NCBI GenBank assembly: GCA_000299095.1
Contig: CP003809.1
Coordinates: 744,001 to 808,000 of the forward strand
Length of the DNA stretch: 64,000 nucleotides
Reading direction: 5' to 3'
Source: an alpha proteobacterium HIMB5
GTDB taxonomy: Bacteria; Pseudomonadota; Alphaproteobacteria; Pelagibacterales; Pelagibacteraceae
The notes under the pieces were generated by a model. The model worked only from the letters and a program-made list of their open reading frames with translations, was not told the origin of the DNA and made no database searches. Below, one piece after another: positions 8,523 to 16,917 of this stretch; position 1 is the stretch's first letter, and every line of letters starts with the position of its first letter. The position numbers and the translations under genes were made by a program.

Positions 8523-9470
8523 ATGATAAAAAACCTTGATTTTTTAAGCCCAAGATTTCTTCAATACTTTTCAACTGTAGTTGAAACAGGAAGTATTCTT
8601 GCTGCAAGTGAAGAGATCAATGTTTCTCAACCATCAATAACAAGAGTTATTCAAATTATAGAAAAAAGTTTAAAAACAAAATTATTTATTAGAAATAAAA
8701 AAGGTGTCAAACTTACAGAAGATGGTCAAGAATTTTACTTAAATGCAAAAACAATTTTAAGTCATAGTGAAAAAACAATATCAAGTATTCAATCAAATAA
8801 AATTTCAATAAATGATGAAAATATAGAATTTAAAATTGGTCTTGCAAATACATTATCACAAACACATAAGGAGAGAATTCTTTGGGTGCTAAAAAGAAAT
8901 AACTCAGACAAAAGATTTAAAATTTCAGAGGAAGAAAGTTTTACTCTAAATGAAAAAATTTTAGAAAATGAAATCGATTATGCTTTTACTTGTATTCCAA
9001 TTTCAAAAAAAAATATTAACAAAATAAATTTATATAATGATAATTTTTGTGTCGCTTTTTACAAAGGTCATGAATTTCAAAATTCCAAAACAGTTGATAT
9101 TGAAAAAGTTAGATCTACTCCAAATTATGTTTTTAGAAATACTTGTGAATTTTTTTATTACGAACATATGAAAAGAACTAACAAAGCTCCATCATATGAT
9201 GAGATAAGAGATATTATTTCAAATAGAAAAAAAACTGGTAAGGATAGAGATGTTGTTTATACAAACAGTGATACAACAGCAGCTTCATGCATTAAAGCCG
9301 GAATGGGTATTGCTATCATTCCTGAAAGTGTCGCTATAGATCAAAAACTTCTTTATAGACCCATTTCAAAGCCCACACTTTCAAGAGAAATATGTCTAAT
9401 TCGAAACACTAAGAATAAAAAAGAGTTGGATGCTAAAAAATCAACATTAAGAAACGCTATTTGGCTCTGA
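8523..9470 (+). CDS. LysR-family transcriptional regulator
   Basis: A 315-residue protein with an N-terminal winged helix-turn-helix at about residues 10-70 (FLQYFSTVVETGSILAASEEINVSQPSITRVIQIIE) typical of LysR regulators, with A-A and SQPS-I-T-R positions conserved. A periplasmic-binding-like effector domain follows at about 95-300, including the usual TNSDTTAASCIKAGMGIAIIPES region. Length is normal for the family. It is divergent from the giant autotransporter, with a dyad in the shared 93-bp gap, so control of that adhesin and of itself is the simplest proposal. The effector ligand is unknown. Confidence 0.92.
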   Translation: MIKNLDFLSPRFLQYFSTVVETGSILAASEEINVSQPSITRVIQIIEKSLKTKLFIRNKKGVKLTEDGQEFYLNAKTILSHSEKTISSIQSNKISINDENIEFKIGLANTLSQTHKERILWVLKRNNSDKRFKISEEESFTLNEKILENEIDYAFTCIPISKKNINKINLYNDNFCVAFYKGHEFQNSKTVDIEKVRSTPNYVFRNTCEFFYYEHMKRTNKAPSYDEIRDIISNRKKTGKDRDVVYTNSDTTAASCIKAGMGIAIIPESVAIDQKLLYRPISKPTLSREICLIRNTKNKKELDAKKSTLRNAIWL

Positions 9471-9532
9471 TTTTTGATCTTTTAATAAATTATCTTTTTA
9501 CTTTAGAAAATAAAATATTATAAACTTGACCC

Positions 9533-10096
9533 ATGATGTTTAAAAAACTTCATTTAAAAATTGTTTTTTTATTTTTTTCAATATTTCTTATTCAAAATGT
9601 AAATAGTGAAGAAAGCAAAAATCAACCAAACTCTTTAACTAAACAATATAGAGATTGGGTATATAGGTGCGTGAACGTAAACAAAAAAAACCAGTGTGAA
9701 ATTCTTCAAACATTAACAATAAATAATACAAATATTCAATTCTCATTTGCTTTTTCAAATTTTATAAACGATGAAAATGAACTTAAAGAAGTATTAAATA
9801 TAATTACTCCTTTAGGCATAAATGTTCAAAAAAAAGTTGAATTAAAATTTCACAAAGGCACTGTTGTAAATTTACCCATTACTAGATGTGAAGTTTTTGG
9901 ATGTGTAATTAGTTTATCAAACAATAGTCCAGATAATGCAATTGTTAGTCTATTTAATCAAATTAAAGATTCTATGAATAAATCTATTTATTTTGAATTA
10001 AGTATAGATGCATTTCAAAAAGAACCAATTGTAATCAAAAGTTCATTACAAGGATTTAACAACGCTTATAAGGAATTAAGTAAATCGAGAAGCTAA
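9533..10096 (+). CDS. IalB-like (invasion-associated locus B family) periplasmic protein
   Basis: A 187-residue protein with an N-terminal signal peptide (KLHLKIVFLFFSIFLIQNVNS). The mature part carries the IalB family pattern: a W-x-x-x-C-x(8)-C-x(4)-Q block (DWVYRCVNVNKKNQCEILQT), a hydrophobic TPLGINVQKKV segment, and the R-C-x(3)-G-C pair (TRCEVFGCVI), giving four Cys. Family members are periplasmic or outer-membrane-associated proteins of alphaproteobacteria with poorly understood function. It is the first gene of a five-gene run, 7 bp ahead of the CHASE2 phosphatase, so it may belong to the same envelope system. A second ATG follows immediately at 9536. Confidence 0.82.
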   Translation: MMFKKLHLKIVFLFFSIFLIQNVNSEESKNQPNSLTKQYRDWVYRCVNVNKKNQCEILQTLTINNTNIQFSFAFSNFINDENELKEVLNIITPLGINVQKKVELKFHKGTVVNLPITRCEVFGCVISLSNNSPDNAIVSLFNQIKDSMNKSIYFELSIDAFQKEPIVIKSSLQGFNNAYKELSKSRS

Positions 10097-10103
10097 TCAT
10101 AAA

Positions 10104-12104
10104 ATGAGCAATGTAAAAAAATATTCTGGCATTGTTTTATTAATTCTTTTTGTTCTAGCTAAAATTCAAGATAGCAACTTTGTAATGAAAGTTGAAAATA
10201 TTTCTTACGATATTTATCAAACTTTATTCATGGAAAAGAGTAATTACGATGAGGTTGTCATTGTTGATATAGATGAAAAAAGTATTGGTGAAATTGGACA
10301 GTTTCCATGGAGAAGAGATGTTTTTGCAAAATTAATTGATAGATTAAATCAATATGAAACATCTGTTATTGTCTTTGATATTTTCTTTAGCGAAGAAGAT
10401 AAACAAAATCCAAAAAAAATTTTAAAAGAATTTAATATTGAGAATGTCAAAGTGATTGATAGTGATCAATCACTATTAGAAAGTATTCAAAATTCTAATG
10501 TAGTTCTAGCAGTTCTTGGAGATGTATCTGCTTATAATAAAAATAATCAATCAAAGCCTAAAACAAACATTGTTTCTCGTGGAATGGATGCTTCAGATTA
10601 TGTTTATAGTTTTAAAAACAAAATTACATCATTAGAAAAATTTAATGATGTAACAGCAGGTATAGGAACAATTTCATATCTTGATAGCCCAGACGCTGTA
10701 TTAAGATCAGTCCCTATTGTATTAAAAATTGATGGTGATATTTGGCCTGCTCTTAGTTTAGAAAGTTTAAGAGTCCTTCATGGACACAAAAATATTTTAA
10801 TCAATTCTGATGAAACAGGTATTAATTTAATAAAAACAAGAAAATATCAAATTGAGCCGGACCCTAATGCAATTGTTTACATAAATTATAAAGAATTCAA
10901 CAAAGAAAATTATATTCCAGCAGTTGATGTTTTAAATATGAGTGTCAATGCAAACAAACTTAAAGATAAAATTGTAATAATTGGAAGTTCAGCACAAGGT
11001 TTATTTGATTTCGTAAAAATTCCAAATGGTGATGTTATCCCTGGTGTACAAACTCACGCTCATTTAATTGAAAATATTGTTAACAATGATTTTATAATAA
11101 AAAATTTACATACAACTATTGCAGAAAACTTGTTGCTTATTATTTCTTTGATACTTGTTTTAATCATTCCAAATAAAATTTTACCAAAATTTAGTATAGT
11201 TTTTTTTAGTGGATTAGTTTTAATTCTAATTCTAGCAAGTATTATTGTTTATCAATTTAACTACTTTGTTGATGTACTTTATATTATAGCAAGTTCCTCA
11301 TTATTATTTCTAACTACTCTTTACTTTAGATATTTAAGAGAAAATGAAATTGCACTTGAAAACGAAAAAAAACAAATTGTATTAAAGCAAGAAAGAGAAA
11401 TTGCAGGAGAGGTTCAGAAAAAATTATTTCCAAGTGATTTTTCAAACAAAGACTTAATTTTTGCAAAAAATGTTCCTGCAAAAGATGTGTCTGGAGACTA
11501 CTATGACTACATTTCTATCAATGAAAATGAGGTTTATTTCACTTTAGCTGATGTATCTGGAAAAGGAGTAAAGGCAGGTATCTTAATGGCCAATGCAGCG
11601 GCTGTTTTTAGATCAATGGCTAAACTTGAGAAATCAGTGTCTAGTATTGCTCAATTTGTTAACAACCAAGTAGCTGATAACTCCTATCAAGGAATGTTTA
11701 TCACTGCCGTTATAGGTAAATTCAATATAGAGAAAAAAGAAATTGAATATATAAACCTTGGTCATGAACCAATAATGATCTTCGATAAGAATTATAAATT
11801 TGAATACTTAAAATCTACTTTACCACCACTTGGTATTATGAGTATGGATGATGAGAATTTCTTTCAGACAAATAAAGTTAATATAAAAGACAAAAACTTA
11901 ATGATTTATACTGATGGGGTTACGGAAGGATATTTAGAAAATGGTGAAGAACTTCAAGTAAAAGGGCTTGAACAAGAATTAATTAAAAATAAGTTTATAA
12001 AACCAACTGAAATAATTGAACATATTAGCAAAATCTTAACAAAAAGAAATTTACCATTAAGAGATGATGTGACGTGTATAGTTGTTTCAGGCCATAATAG
12101 TTAA
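10104..12104 (+). CDS. CHASE2-domain sensor with SpoIIE/RsbU-type PP2C phosphatase output
   Basis: A 666-residue membrane sensor. One transmembrane helix at about residues 7-25 is followed by a periplasmic CHASE2 domain to about 325 (DEVVIVDIDEKSIGEIGQFPWRR is its hallmark start). Three closely spaced membrane helices (about 333-405) come next, then a cytoplasmic PP2C phosphatase domain from about 430. The phosphatase motifs DVSGDYYDY, LADVSGKG, YTDGVTEGY and RDDVTCIVV supply the metal-binding Asp residues. In partner-switching systems such phosphatases dephosphorylate STAS anti-sigma antagonists. An RsbW-like kinase is encoded at 37226-37612, but no STAS protein was found in the window. The stop overlaps the next start (TAATG). 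The stimulus is unknown. Confidence 0.9.
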   Translation: MSNVKKYSGIVLLILFVLAKIQDSNFVMKVENISYDIYQTLFMEKSNYDEVVIVDIDEKSIGEIGQFPWRRDVFAKLIDRLNQYETSVIVFDIFFSEEDKQNPKKILKEFNIENVKVIDSDQSLLESIQNSNVVLAVLGDVSAYNKNNQSKPKTNIVSRGMDASDYVYSFKNKITSLEKFNDVTAGIGTISYLDSPDAVLRSVPIVLKIDGDIWPALSLESLRVLHGHKNILINSDETGINLIKTRKYQIEPDPNAIVYINYKEFNKENYIPAVDVLNMSVNANKLKDKIVIIGSSAQGLFDFVKIPNGDVIPGVQTHAHLIENIVNNDFIIKNLHTTIAENLLLIISLILVLIIPNKILPKFSIVFFSGLVLILILASIIVYQFNYFVDVLYIIASSSLLFLTTLYFRYLRENEIALENEKKQIVLKQEREIAGEVQKKLFPSDFSNKDLIFAKNVPAKDVSGDYYDYISINENEVYFTLADVSGKGVKAGILMANAAAVFRSMAKLEKSVSSIAQFVNNQVADNSYQGMFITAVIGKFNIEKKEIEYINLGHEPIMIFDKNYKFEYLKSTLPPLGIMSMDDENFFQTNKVNIKDKNLMIYTDGVTEGYLENGEELQVKGLEQELIKNKFIKPTEIIEHISKILTKRNLPLRDDVTCIVVSGHNS

Positions 12105-13498
12105 TGAAAAAATTTATTATATCTTTTTTTATTTTATCTTTATCAATTCAAGTAAAAGCTGAAGTAACCTACCTTGAGATTTTAAAAGATCCAACTGACT
12201 TAAGGTTAAATCTTCAATATGCAAAAGAGCAAGAGGCATTAGGTGAGTTTAAAAATGTAATTGCAACTTTAGAAAGGCTAACAGCTCTTTACCCTTCTAA
12301 TATAGATTTAAAGTTATATTTATTATCAATTGCAGTAAAAACAGATAGTACTGAAAAAGTCTTAAGACTAATTGAAGAGATAAGACAATCAGATGAAATT
12401 ACCGAAGATGTTAAAACTAGAGTTGCTCAAGTATTCGATGATATCAATAAAAAAAGAATTGATGATGAAAAAGCTATTGCACGTCAAAAAGCAAGACAAG
12501 TTGTAGAAGAAGAGGAAAAGAAAAGATCTCAAATTGCTAGTAAAGAAAGCAATTGGACTTTTTATCAAGACATTGGATGGAAAGTTGCATTACACTCAAA
12601 CGTAGGAAATGTTTCATCATCTAAAACGCAACATTCTGCTGGAAGTATAGTTACTATGAGTGGTATTGAAGGTGATAATATCGAGACTATAAATACGCTT
12701 ACAGGAGCAATCTATCAAATAAATAACACTTCAAATATTTCTCTTTCTGTTGGTACATCATCTTCAGAACAAAATAGAGGAACAGCAGATGAAAATGATA
12801 CAAATACATTTTCATCTACTTATAGTAAATTTTTTGAAAAAAATTCATTAAGTGCTTCCTACTCTTTTACTGATACTAACACTAGAAGAGCAGCAGACAC
12901 TTATGCAAATAACTTAAGCTTAAATAATACTTTTAGTTTAAATGAGAATCATAGATTTAATGGTGGATTAACTTTAGGAACTAACAAAGGAAATCAAAAT
13001 TCAGCTAATTCAACACGAAGAACTCAAAATACTTGGAAACAAGGCTATACAGTTGGTTATGATTTGCTGATGGGAGAAGGTGCTCAACATAAATTAAGTC
13101 TTAAATATACCTACTCAGACACTCATGCAATTGCTAACCACAATGCTTTAGATGATCATACGTATTCAGTTTCTTATACTGAAAATACACCTTGGGGAAA
13201 TTTTACTTATACTTATTCTGAGTCTGATAAAGATTATGATACGAGAGATAGCTTTGTGAGTTCAACAATAACAAGAAGAGATGATTCTGCTACTCACACT
13301 GTATCTATGAATGGAAGCTTGGGTCAAATAGTAAGATCGATGCCATCAATTAAATTGCCTGATTTTATAACAAATCAGTTGAACTCACTTTCGTATAATA
13401 TGTCTTGGTCAGAAACGGAAAACGAAGGTTCATTGCTCCAGCATAATTACAACAAAGAAACCTTTAATTTTGGTCTTACAAAAAGGATTTATTATTAA
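12104..13498 (+). CDS. Outer-membrane protein: TPR-like N-terminus plus beta-barrel
   Basis: A 464-residue protein with a signal peptide (to about residue 19), helical TPR-like repeats at about 25-110 (YAKEQEALGEFKNVIATLERLTALYP), a Lys/Glu-rich coiled linker to about 150, and then a long series of alternating amphipathic strands ending in aromatic residues (RIYY), as outer-membrane barrels do. The plan (periplasmic TPR then barrel) is like that of Slam/DUF560 surface-lipoprotein exporters and related barrels found with FecR genes. Homology to Slam was not demonstrated. It is coupled to both neighbours by TAATG overlaps, so equal production with the CHASE2 sensor and FecR protein is expected. 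Confidence 0.75.
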   Translation: MKKFIISFFILSLSIQVKAEVTYLEILKDPTDLRLNLQYAKEQEALGEFKNVIATLERLTALYPSNIDLKLYLLSIAVKTDSTEKVLRLIEEIRQSDEITEDVKTRVAQVFDDINKKRIDDEKAIARQKARQVVEEEEKKRSQIASKESNWTFYQDIGWKVALHSNVGNVSSSKTQHSAGSIVTMSGIEGDNIETINTLTGAIYQINNTSNISLSVGTSSSEQNRGTADENDTNTFSSTYSKFFEKNSLSASYSFTDTNTRRAADTYANNLSLNNTFSLNENHRFNGGLTLGTNKGNQNSANSTRRTQNTWKQGYTVGYDLLMGEGAQHKLSLKYTYSDTHAIANHNALDDHTYSVSYTENTPWGNFTYTYSESDKDYDTRDSFVSSTITRRDDSATHTVSMNGSLGQIVRSMPSIKLPDFITNQLNSLSYNMSWSETENEGSLLQHNYNKETFNFGLTKRIYY

Positions 13499-16218
13499 TG
13501 AAAAACATTTATAAGGCTTCAAAAATGAAATTTTTAATAAGAATTACTGTATTTTTATTGTTATTTTCTAATGTTTCTTACTCATCAGAAATCGGAATAA
13601 TTGGATTTGTAATTGGTGATGCATTTAACCAAGACGGAAAAAAACTAAACGTAGGAGATCCAATCTATTTTGGGGATACCATCACAACTAATGAAGGTGG
13701 AAAATCTCAAATACTTTTCGTTGATCAAACTGTAATGACAGTTGGATCTAATACAGAACTTACTATTGATGAATTTGTTTATGATGCTGAAAATACCGAT
13801 GGCAAATTATTATCCACAATAAAATCAGGTAGTGTGAAAATACTAACTGGTAAAATAAGTGAAAAAAATCCTGAAAACTTAGTAGTTGAAACACCAGCAG
13901 GAACTATCGGTACAAGAGGTACAGAGTTTAAAGCAGCAGTTGATCCAGAAACATCAAAAAGTAAAATATTATTGATTGGACCTGGTCCTAAAAATTCATT
14001 GGGATTAAGACCTGGTGCAGTTGAAGTTTCTAATGCAGCTGGAACTGTTTTGTTAGATAAACCTTATTTATTTACTGAAGTAAATCAAAATACAGCTCCT
14101 AGACAGCCAGTAATTGTTCCTCAAACAGAATTAAAAAAATTCCAAGAATTAGAAATAGAACCTGATGCGCCGGTAACAGAAAATAATCAACAAGATGAGG
14201 AAACGCAATTAGCACAAAATGAGGAAGAAATTAAAGAGTTAATAAAAGCTGAAATATTTAATGAAGATGAAGATCTTGGTGATTTAGTTTTAGATACATT
14301 AGTAACAGCACTTGCAAAAGATGATGGTGGTATAACTGCACAACTTTTAGGTAAATCTTTTTTAAATAGTGGTAATGTAATTCCAAGAGCTTTAATACCA
14401 GATGATGTAAAAGAACAATTGCCCGAAGGTGTAGACATAAACTCACCTGAAGCAGATGCTTTCTTTGCAAGTGAACTTCAAAATGAACTTGAAAAAGTAA
14501 TGTTGGTTTCTGCAAGAATTGAAGATGTTGAATTTGTTCCAACTGAATTTAATCAATTTAATGCTGGATTTAACGATATCAAAGTCCCGATATTCAACGA
14601 TGAAACTGGAGATGTTGTTTTTTTAGAGATGGGAGATATTGATTTTAAACCACAGTTCTCTGGAGTGTCATTAAATAATTTAGATTTTGGTGAACCTACA
14701 ATTCCTGAACAAATTTTTTTAAAAGGTAGAGATTCTATCGCAATCGATTTGGAAAAAGGTCGTTTCTTTGAACAAGAAATTGATCCACAAATGGATGCTT
14801 TAAATCAAAGATTTGAAACACTTCTTGCATCAGGAGCTTCACCACAAGAATTAGATGAAGTTGTTTTTGAAATGGATAGAGTAATTTTTGAAGCTAATGA
14901 AGCTGCTCAAGCGTTCGAAGTTAATGCATTCCAAAATCAATTTGGTAATGATTTCAAATTAGATGTATTTTCAAATGAGGAATTTATTCAAACGAAAGAA
15001 AGTTTTATATTTGATACTAATCAATATTCAAATGAATGGAAAGAAGCAACTCAAGTAGGTTTAGTTCCAATATTTGAATTAGATGGTAGTGTTAGTAGAT
15101 TTGAAAAGGATCAAGCTGATATAGAGTGGCAAGTTAGGGATAATCAATATGAACAACAATTTGCTGAACAATTTCCGGAAATTTATCAAGCTGAGAAAAA
15201 AGCAGAAGAAATTGCTATTCAAGCTGAACAAGAAAGAAAAATTATTGCTACAAGACTTAATGAAGCAAAAGAGTCTGGTGCTTCAGATGAAGTGCTTAAA
15301 GAAATTACGAATTTAGCTATCGCACAAAAAGAAAAATCACAACTAGAAGTAACTCAAGCTCTTGAGGAGATCAAAGTTGCTCAAATTAAAACTCAAGTAA
15401 TTGAAATTGGTGCTTCAGAAATTTTAGCTAGAGAAACTAGTGATATAAATATTGATGAGTCTAAAAAAGATGGAGTAAAAATTGATGAAGTTAAAGCAAC
15501 TACTGATAAAAAGATTGAAATAGAAAAAAAAGTAGTAAATTTACCAACAAGACCAACTAGAGAAATTCCAAGTTTTGAAAAAGCTTTGGGTGGATATTTA
15601 GATTTTAGATATGGTTTTTTACCACCACCTGATTTTCTTATAAAAGATGATGTAAATTCATTTACAATTGGAACAACTTCATATGCAGATCTTAATACAA
15701 GATCCTCAGGTTCAGACACTTATACTGGAACTAGTACCACTTTATATGTAGACTCAGCAGGTTCAAATGCTGCAAGCGCAGTAGACACTGTTGGAAATGT
15801 TGCGGGCTCATTTACGCCAACACATACTATTAATTTTAGCACTAGAACTATTACCCAAGGTATGACGGCAAAAGTTCAAATTGGTCAAGCTGGATCACGT
15901 TCTTTTACAATTGATAAAGATTTAGACTACTCATCTGGTTCTGGAAATGTTACGCCAGCCTCATCTTTTTCTGTAAATAGTTCTGGTACAGTGACTGATG
16001 TAGCAAATTCTTTAACTGGAGATATTTCTACAACAGTGCCTTCAAGCGGATATACAGATGGAACAAATGCAAATTATTTCGTTACAGTAGAATCAAATTT
16101 TCAAAATCAATCTGGAAGATCATTTGCTGATACGGTAGATACTACTTTTACTGTTCAAACTGTTGATGGATCAGATACAAACAAAGTTTCAGGAACATCT
16201 TCAAATGGCAGAGATTAA
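13498..16218 (+). CDS. Large FecR-domain protein with coiled coil and C-terminal beta domain
   Basis: A 906-residue exported protein. A signal peptide spans about residues 10-30; a second Met at residue 10 is an alternative start. A FecR domain follows at about 40-150, with the typical segments YFGDTITTNEGGKSQILFVD and ETPAGTIGTRGTEFKA. The middle is acidic and helical (Glu/Gln-rich, about 540-690), probably a coiled coil. The last 200 residues are Gly/Ser/Thr-rich beta strands that look like a small barrel or sandwich. Here FecR is not attached to a sigma-factor system but follows a TPR-barrel gene, the arrangement seen in CHASE2/FecR gene neighbourhoods. It may be surface-displayed or sense envelope state; the role is inferred from context. 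Confidence 0.8.
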   Translation: MKNIYKASKMKFLIRITVFLLLFSNVSYSSEIGIIGFVIGDAFNQDGKKLNVGDPIYFGDTITTNEGGKSQILFVDQTVMTVGSNTELTIDEFVYDAENTDGKLLSTIKSGSVKILTGKISEKNPENLVVETPAGTIGTRGTEFKAAVDPETSKSKILLIGPGPKNSLGLRPGAVEVSNAAGTVLLDKPYLFTEVNQNTAPRQPVIVPQTELKKFQELEIEPDAPVTENNQQDEETQLAQNEEEIKELIKAEIFNEDEDLGDLVLDTLVTALAKDDGGITAQLLGKSFLNSGNVIPRALIPDDVKEQLPEGVDINSPEADAFFASELQNELEKVMLVSARIEDVEFVPTEFNQFNAGFNDIKVPIFNDETGDVVFLEMGDIDFKPQFSGVSLNNLDFGEPTIPEQIFLKGRDSIAIDLEKGRFFEQEIDPQMDALNQRFETLLASGASPQELDEVVFEMDRVIFEANEAAQAFEVNAFQNQFGNDFKLDVFSNEEFIQTKESFIFDTNQYSNEWKEATQVGLVPIFELDGSVSRFEKDQADIEWQVRDNQYEQQFAEQFPEIYQAEKKAEEIAIQAEQERKIIATRLNEAKESGASDEVLKEITNLAIAQKEKSQLEVTQALEEIKVAQIKTQVIEIGASEILARETSDINIDESKKDGVKIDEVKATTDKKIEIEKKVVNLPTRPTREIPSFEKALGGYLDFRYGFLPPPDFLIKDDVNSFTIGTTSYADLNTRSSGSDTYTGTSTTLYVDSAGSNAASAVDTVGNVAGSFTPTHTINFSTRTITQGMTAKVQIGQAGSRSFTIDKDLDYSSGSGNVTPASSFSVNSSGTVTDVANSLTGDISTTVPSSGYTDGTNANYFVTVESNFQNQSGRSFADTVDTTFTVQTVDGSDTNKVSGTSSNGRD

Positions 16219-16915
16219 AAAAATTAAATATTTTTTTATTCTTTTTTTTTTTATCACAGTATCTTTTTGTAATTTAGCTAGTGCAAATATTTATCAAACA
16301 AAATGTAAAACTGTTGAAAAAAAAAATGAAGTAAAATCATTATCGTTTGTTTTTTCTTTCGAAAGAAACAATATTGTTATTAACAAAATTAATAAAGATA
16401 ATACTAAATATAAAATTAAAATTTCAAAGATTTTAGATCAAAACAATTTTTTATTTATTGCTGAAGATAATTATTTTAAATTAGAATATAAACCTGGTTT
16501 TTCATATCTTAAAAAGATAAATGAAAATTCAAAATTTAATTTGGTAAGTAAAAAACTTACTGGAATTAATATAAATTGCTCTAAACCAAAATTAATAAAA
16601 GCTGAAGTTTTAGCCGCAGAATTACCCAAAAATGAAAATTTTAAAGAGGTGAATGAAAAACAAATTAAAAAAGTTTTAGAACAACTTCAATCAGGTAAAC
16701 AATTAGATACCTCTAATTTAAATGAATTAATGAGCACATTACAAAAAAACAACTCACAAACTGATATTGATATTGGGCAACTTCAAGGATTGTTACAATC
16801 ACAAAACTTTATAAGTCAATTTTCAAAAGGTAACTTATTTGACAAATTAAGTTCAGAAGAATTTCTAAAAATGATTATTGAAGAATTTAAAAAAATTACA
16901 AAACAAAATCCCTGA
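16205..16915 (+). CDS. Small secreted protein with IYQ..C / C..PKLIK signature
   Basis: I start it at ATG 16205 (236 residues), because the signal peptide KIKYFFILFFFITVSFCNLASA then stands at the N-terminus; an upstream ATG at 16163 would add 14 residues of FecR-frame shadow. It overlaps the FecR stop by 14 bp. The mature protein begins NIYQTKCK and has a second Cys in CSKPKLIK, followed by a helical, Gln-rich C-terminus. The same pair of signatures occurs in the 122-residue protein at 36857-37225, so the two form a paralogous family. Function unknown; it is the last gene of the CHASE2/FecR operon and ends 2 bp before the convergent pilus gene. Confidence 0.75.
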   Translation: MAEIKKIKYFFILFFFITVSFCNLASANIYQTKCKTVEKKNEVKSLSFVFSFERNNIVINKINKDNTKYKIKISKILDQNNFLFIAEDNYFKLEYKPGFSYLKKINENSKFNLVSKKLTGININCSKPKLIKAEVLAAELPKNENFKEVNEKQIKKVLEQLQSGKQLDTSNLNELMSTLQKNNSQTDIDIGQLQGLLQSQNFISQFSKGNLFDKLSSEEFLKMIIEEFKKITKQNP

Positions 16916-16917
16916 AA

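Noticed and set aside
14187..15719. Minus-strand frames inside the FecR gene
   Set aside because: Low-complexity antisense shadows (Leu/His- or Ser-rich) of an acidic coding region.
16916..16917. Terminator between the FecR operon and the convergent pilus operon
   Set aside because: Only 2 bp separate the stops and no hairpin was seen nearby.
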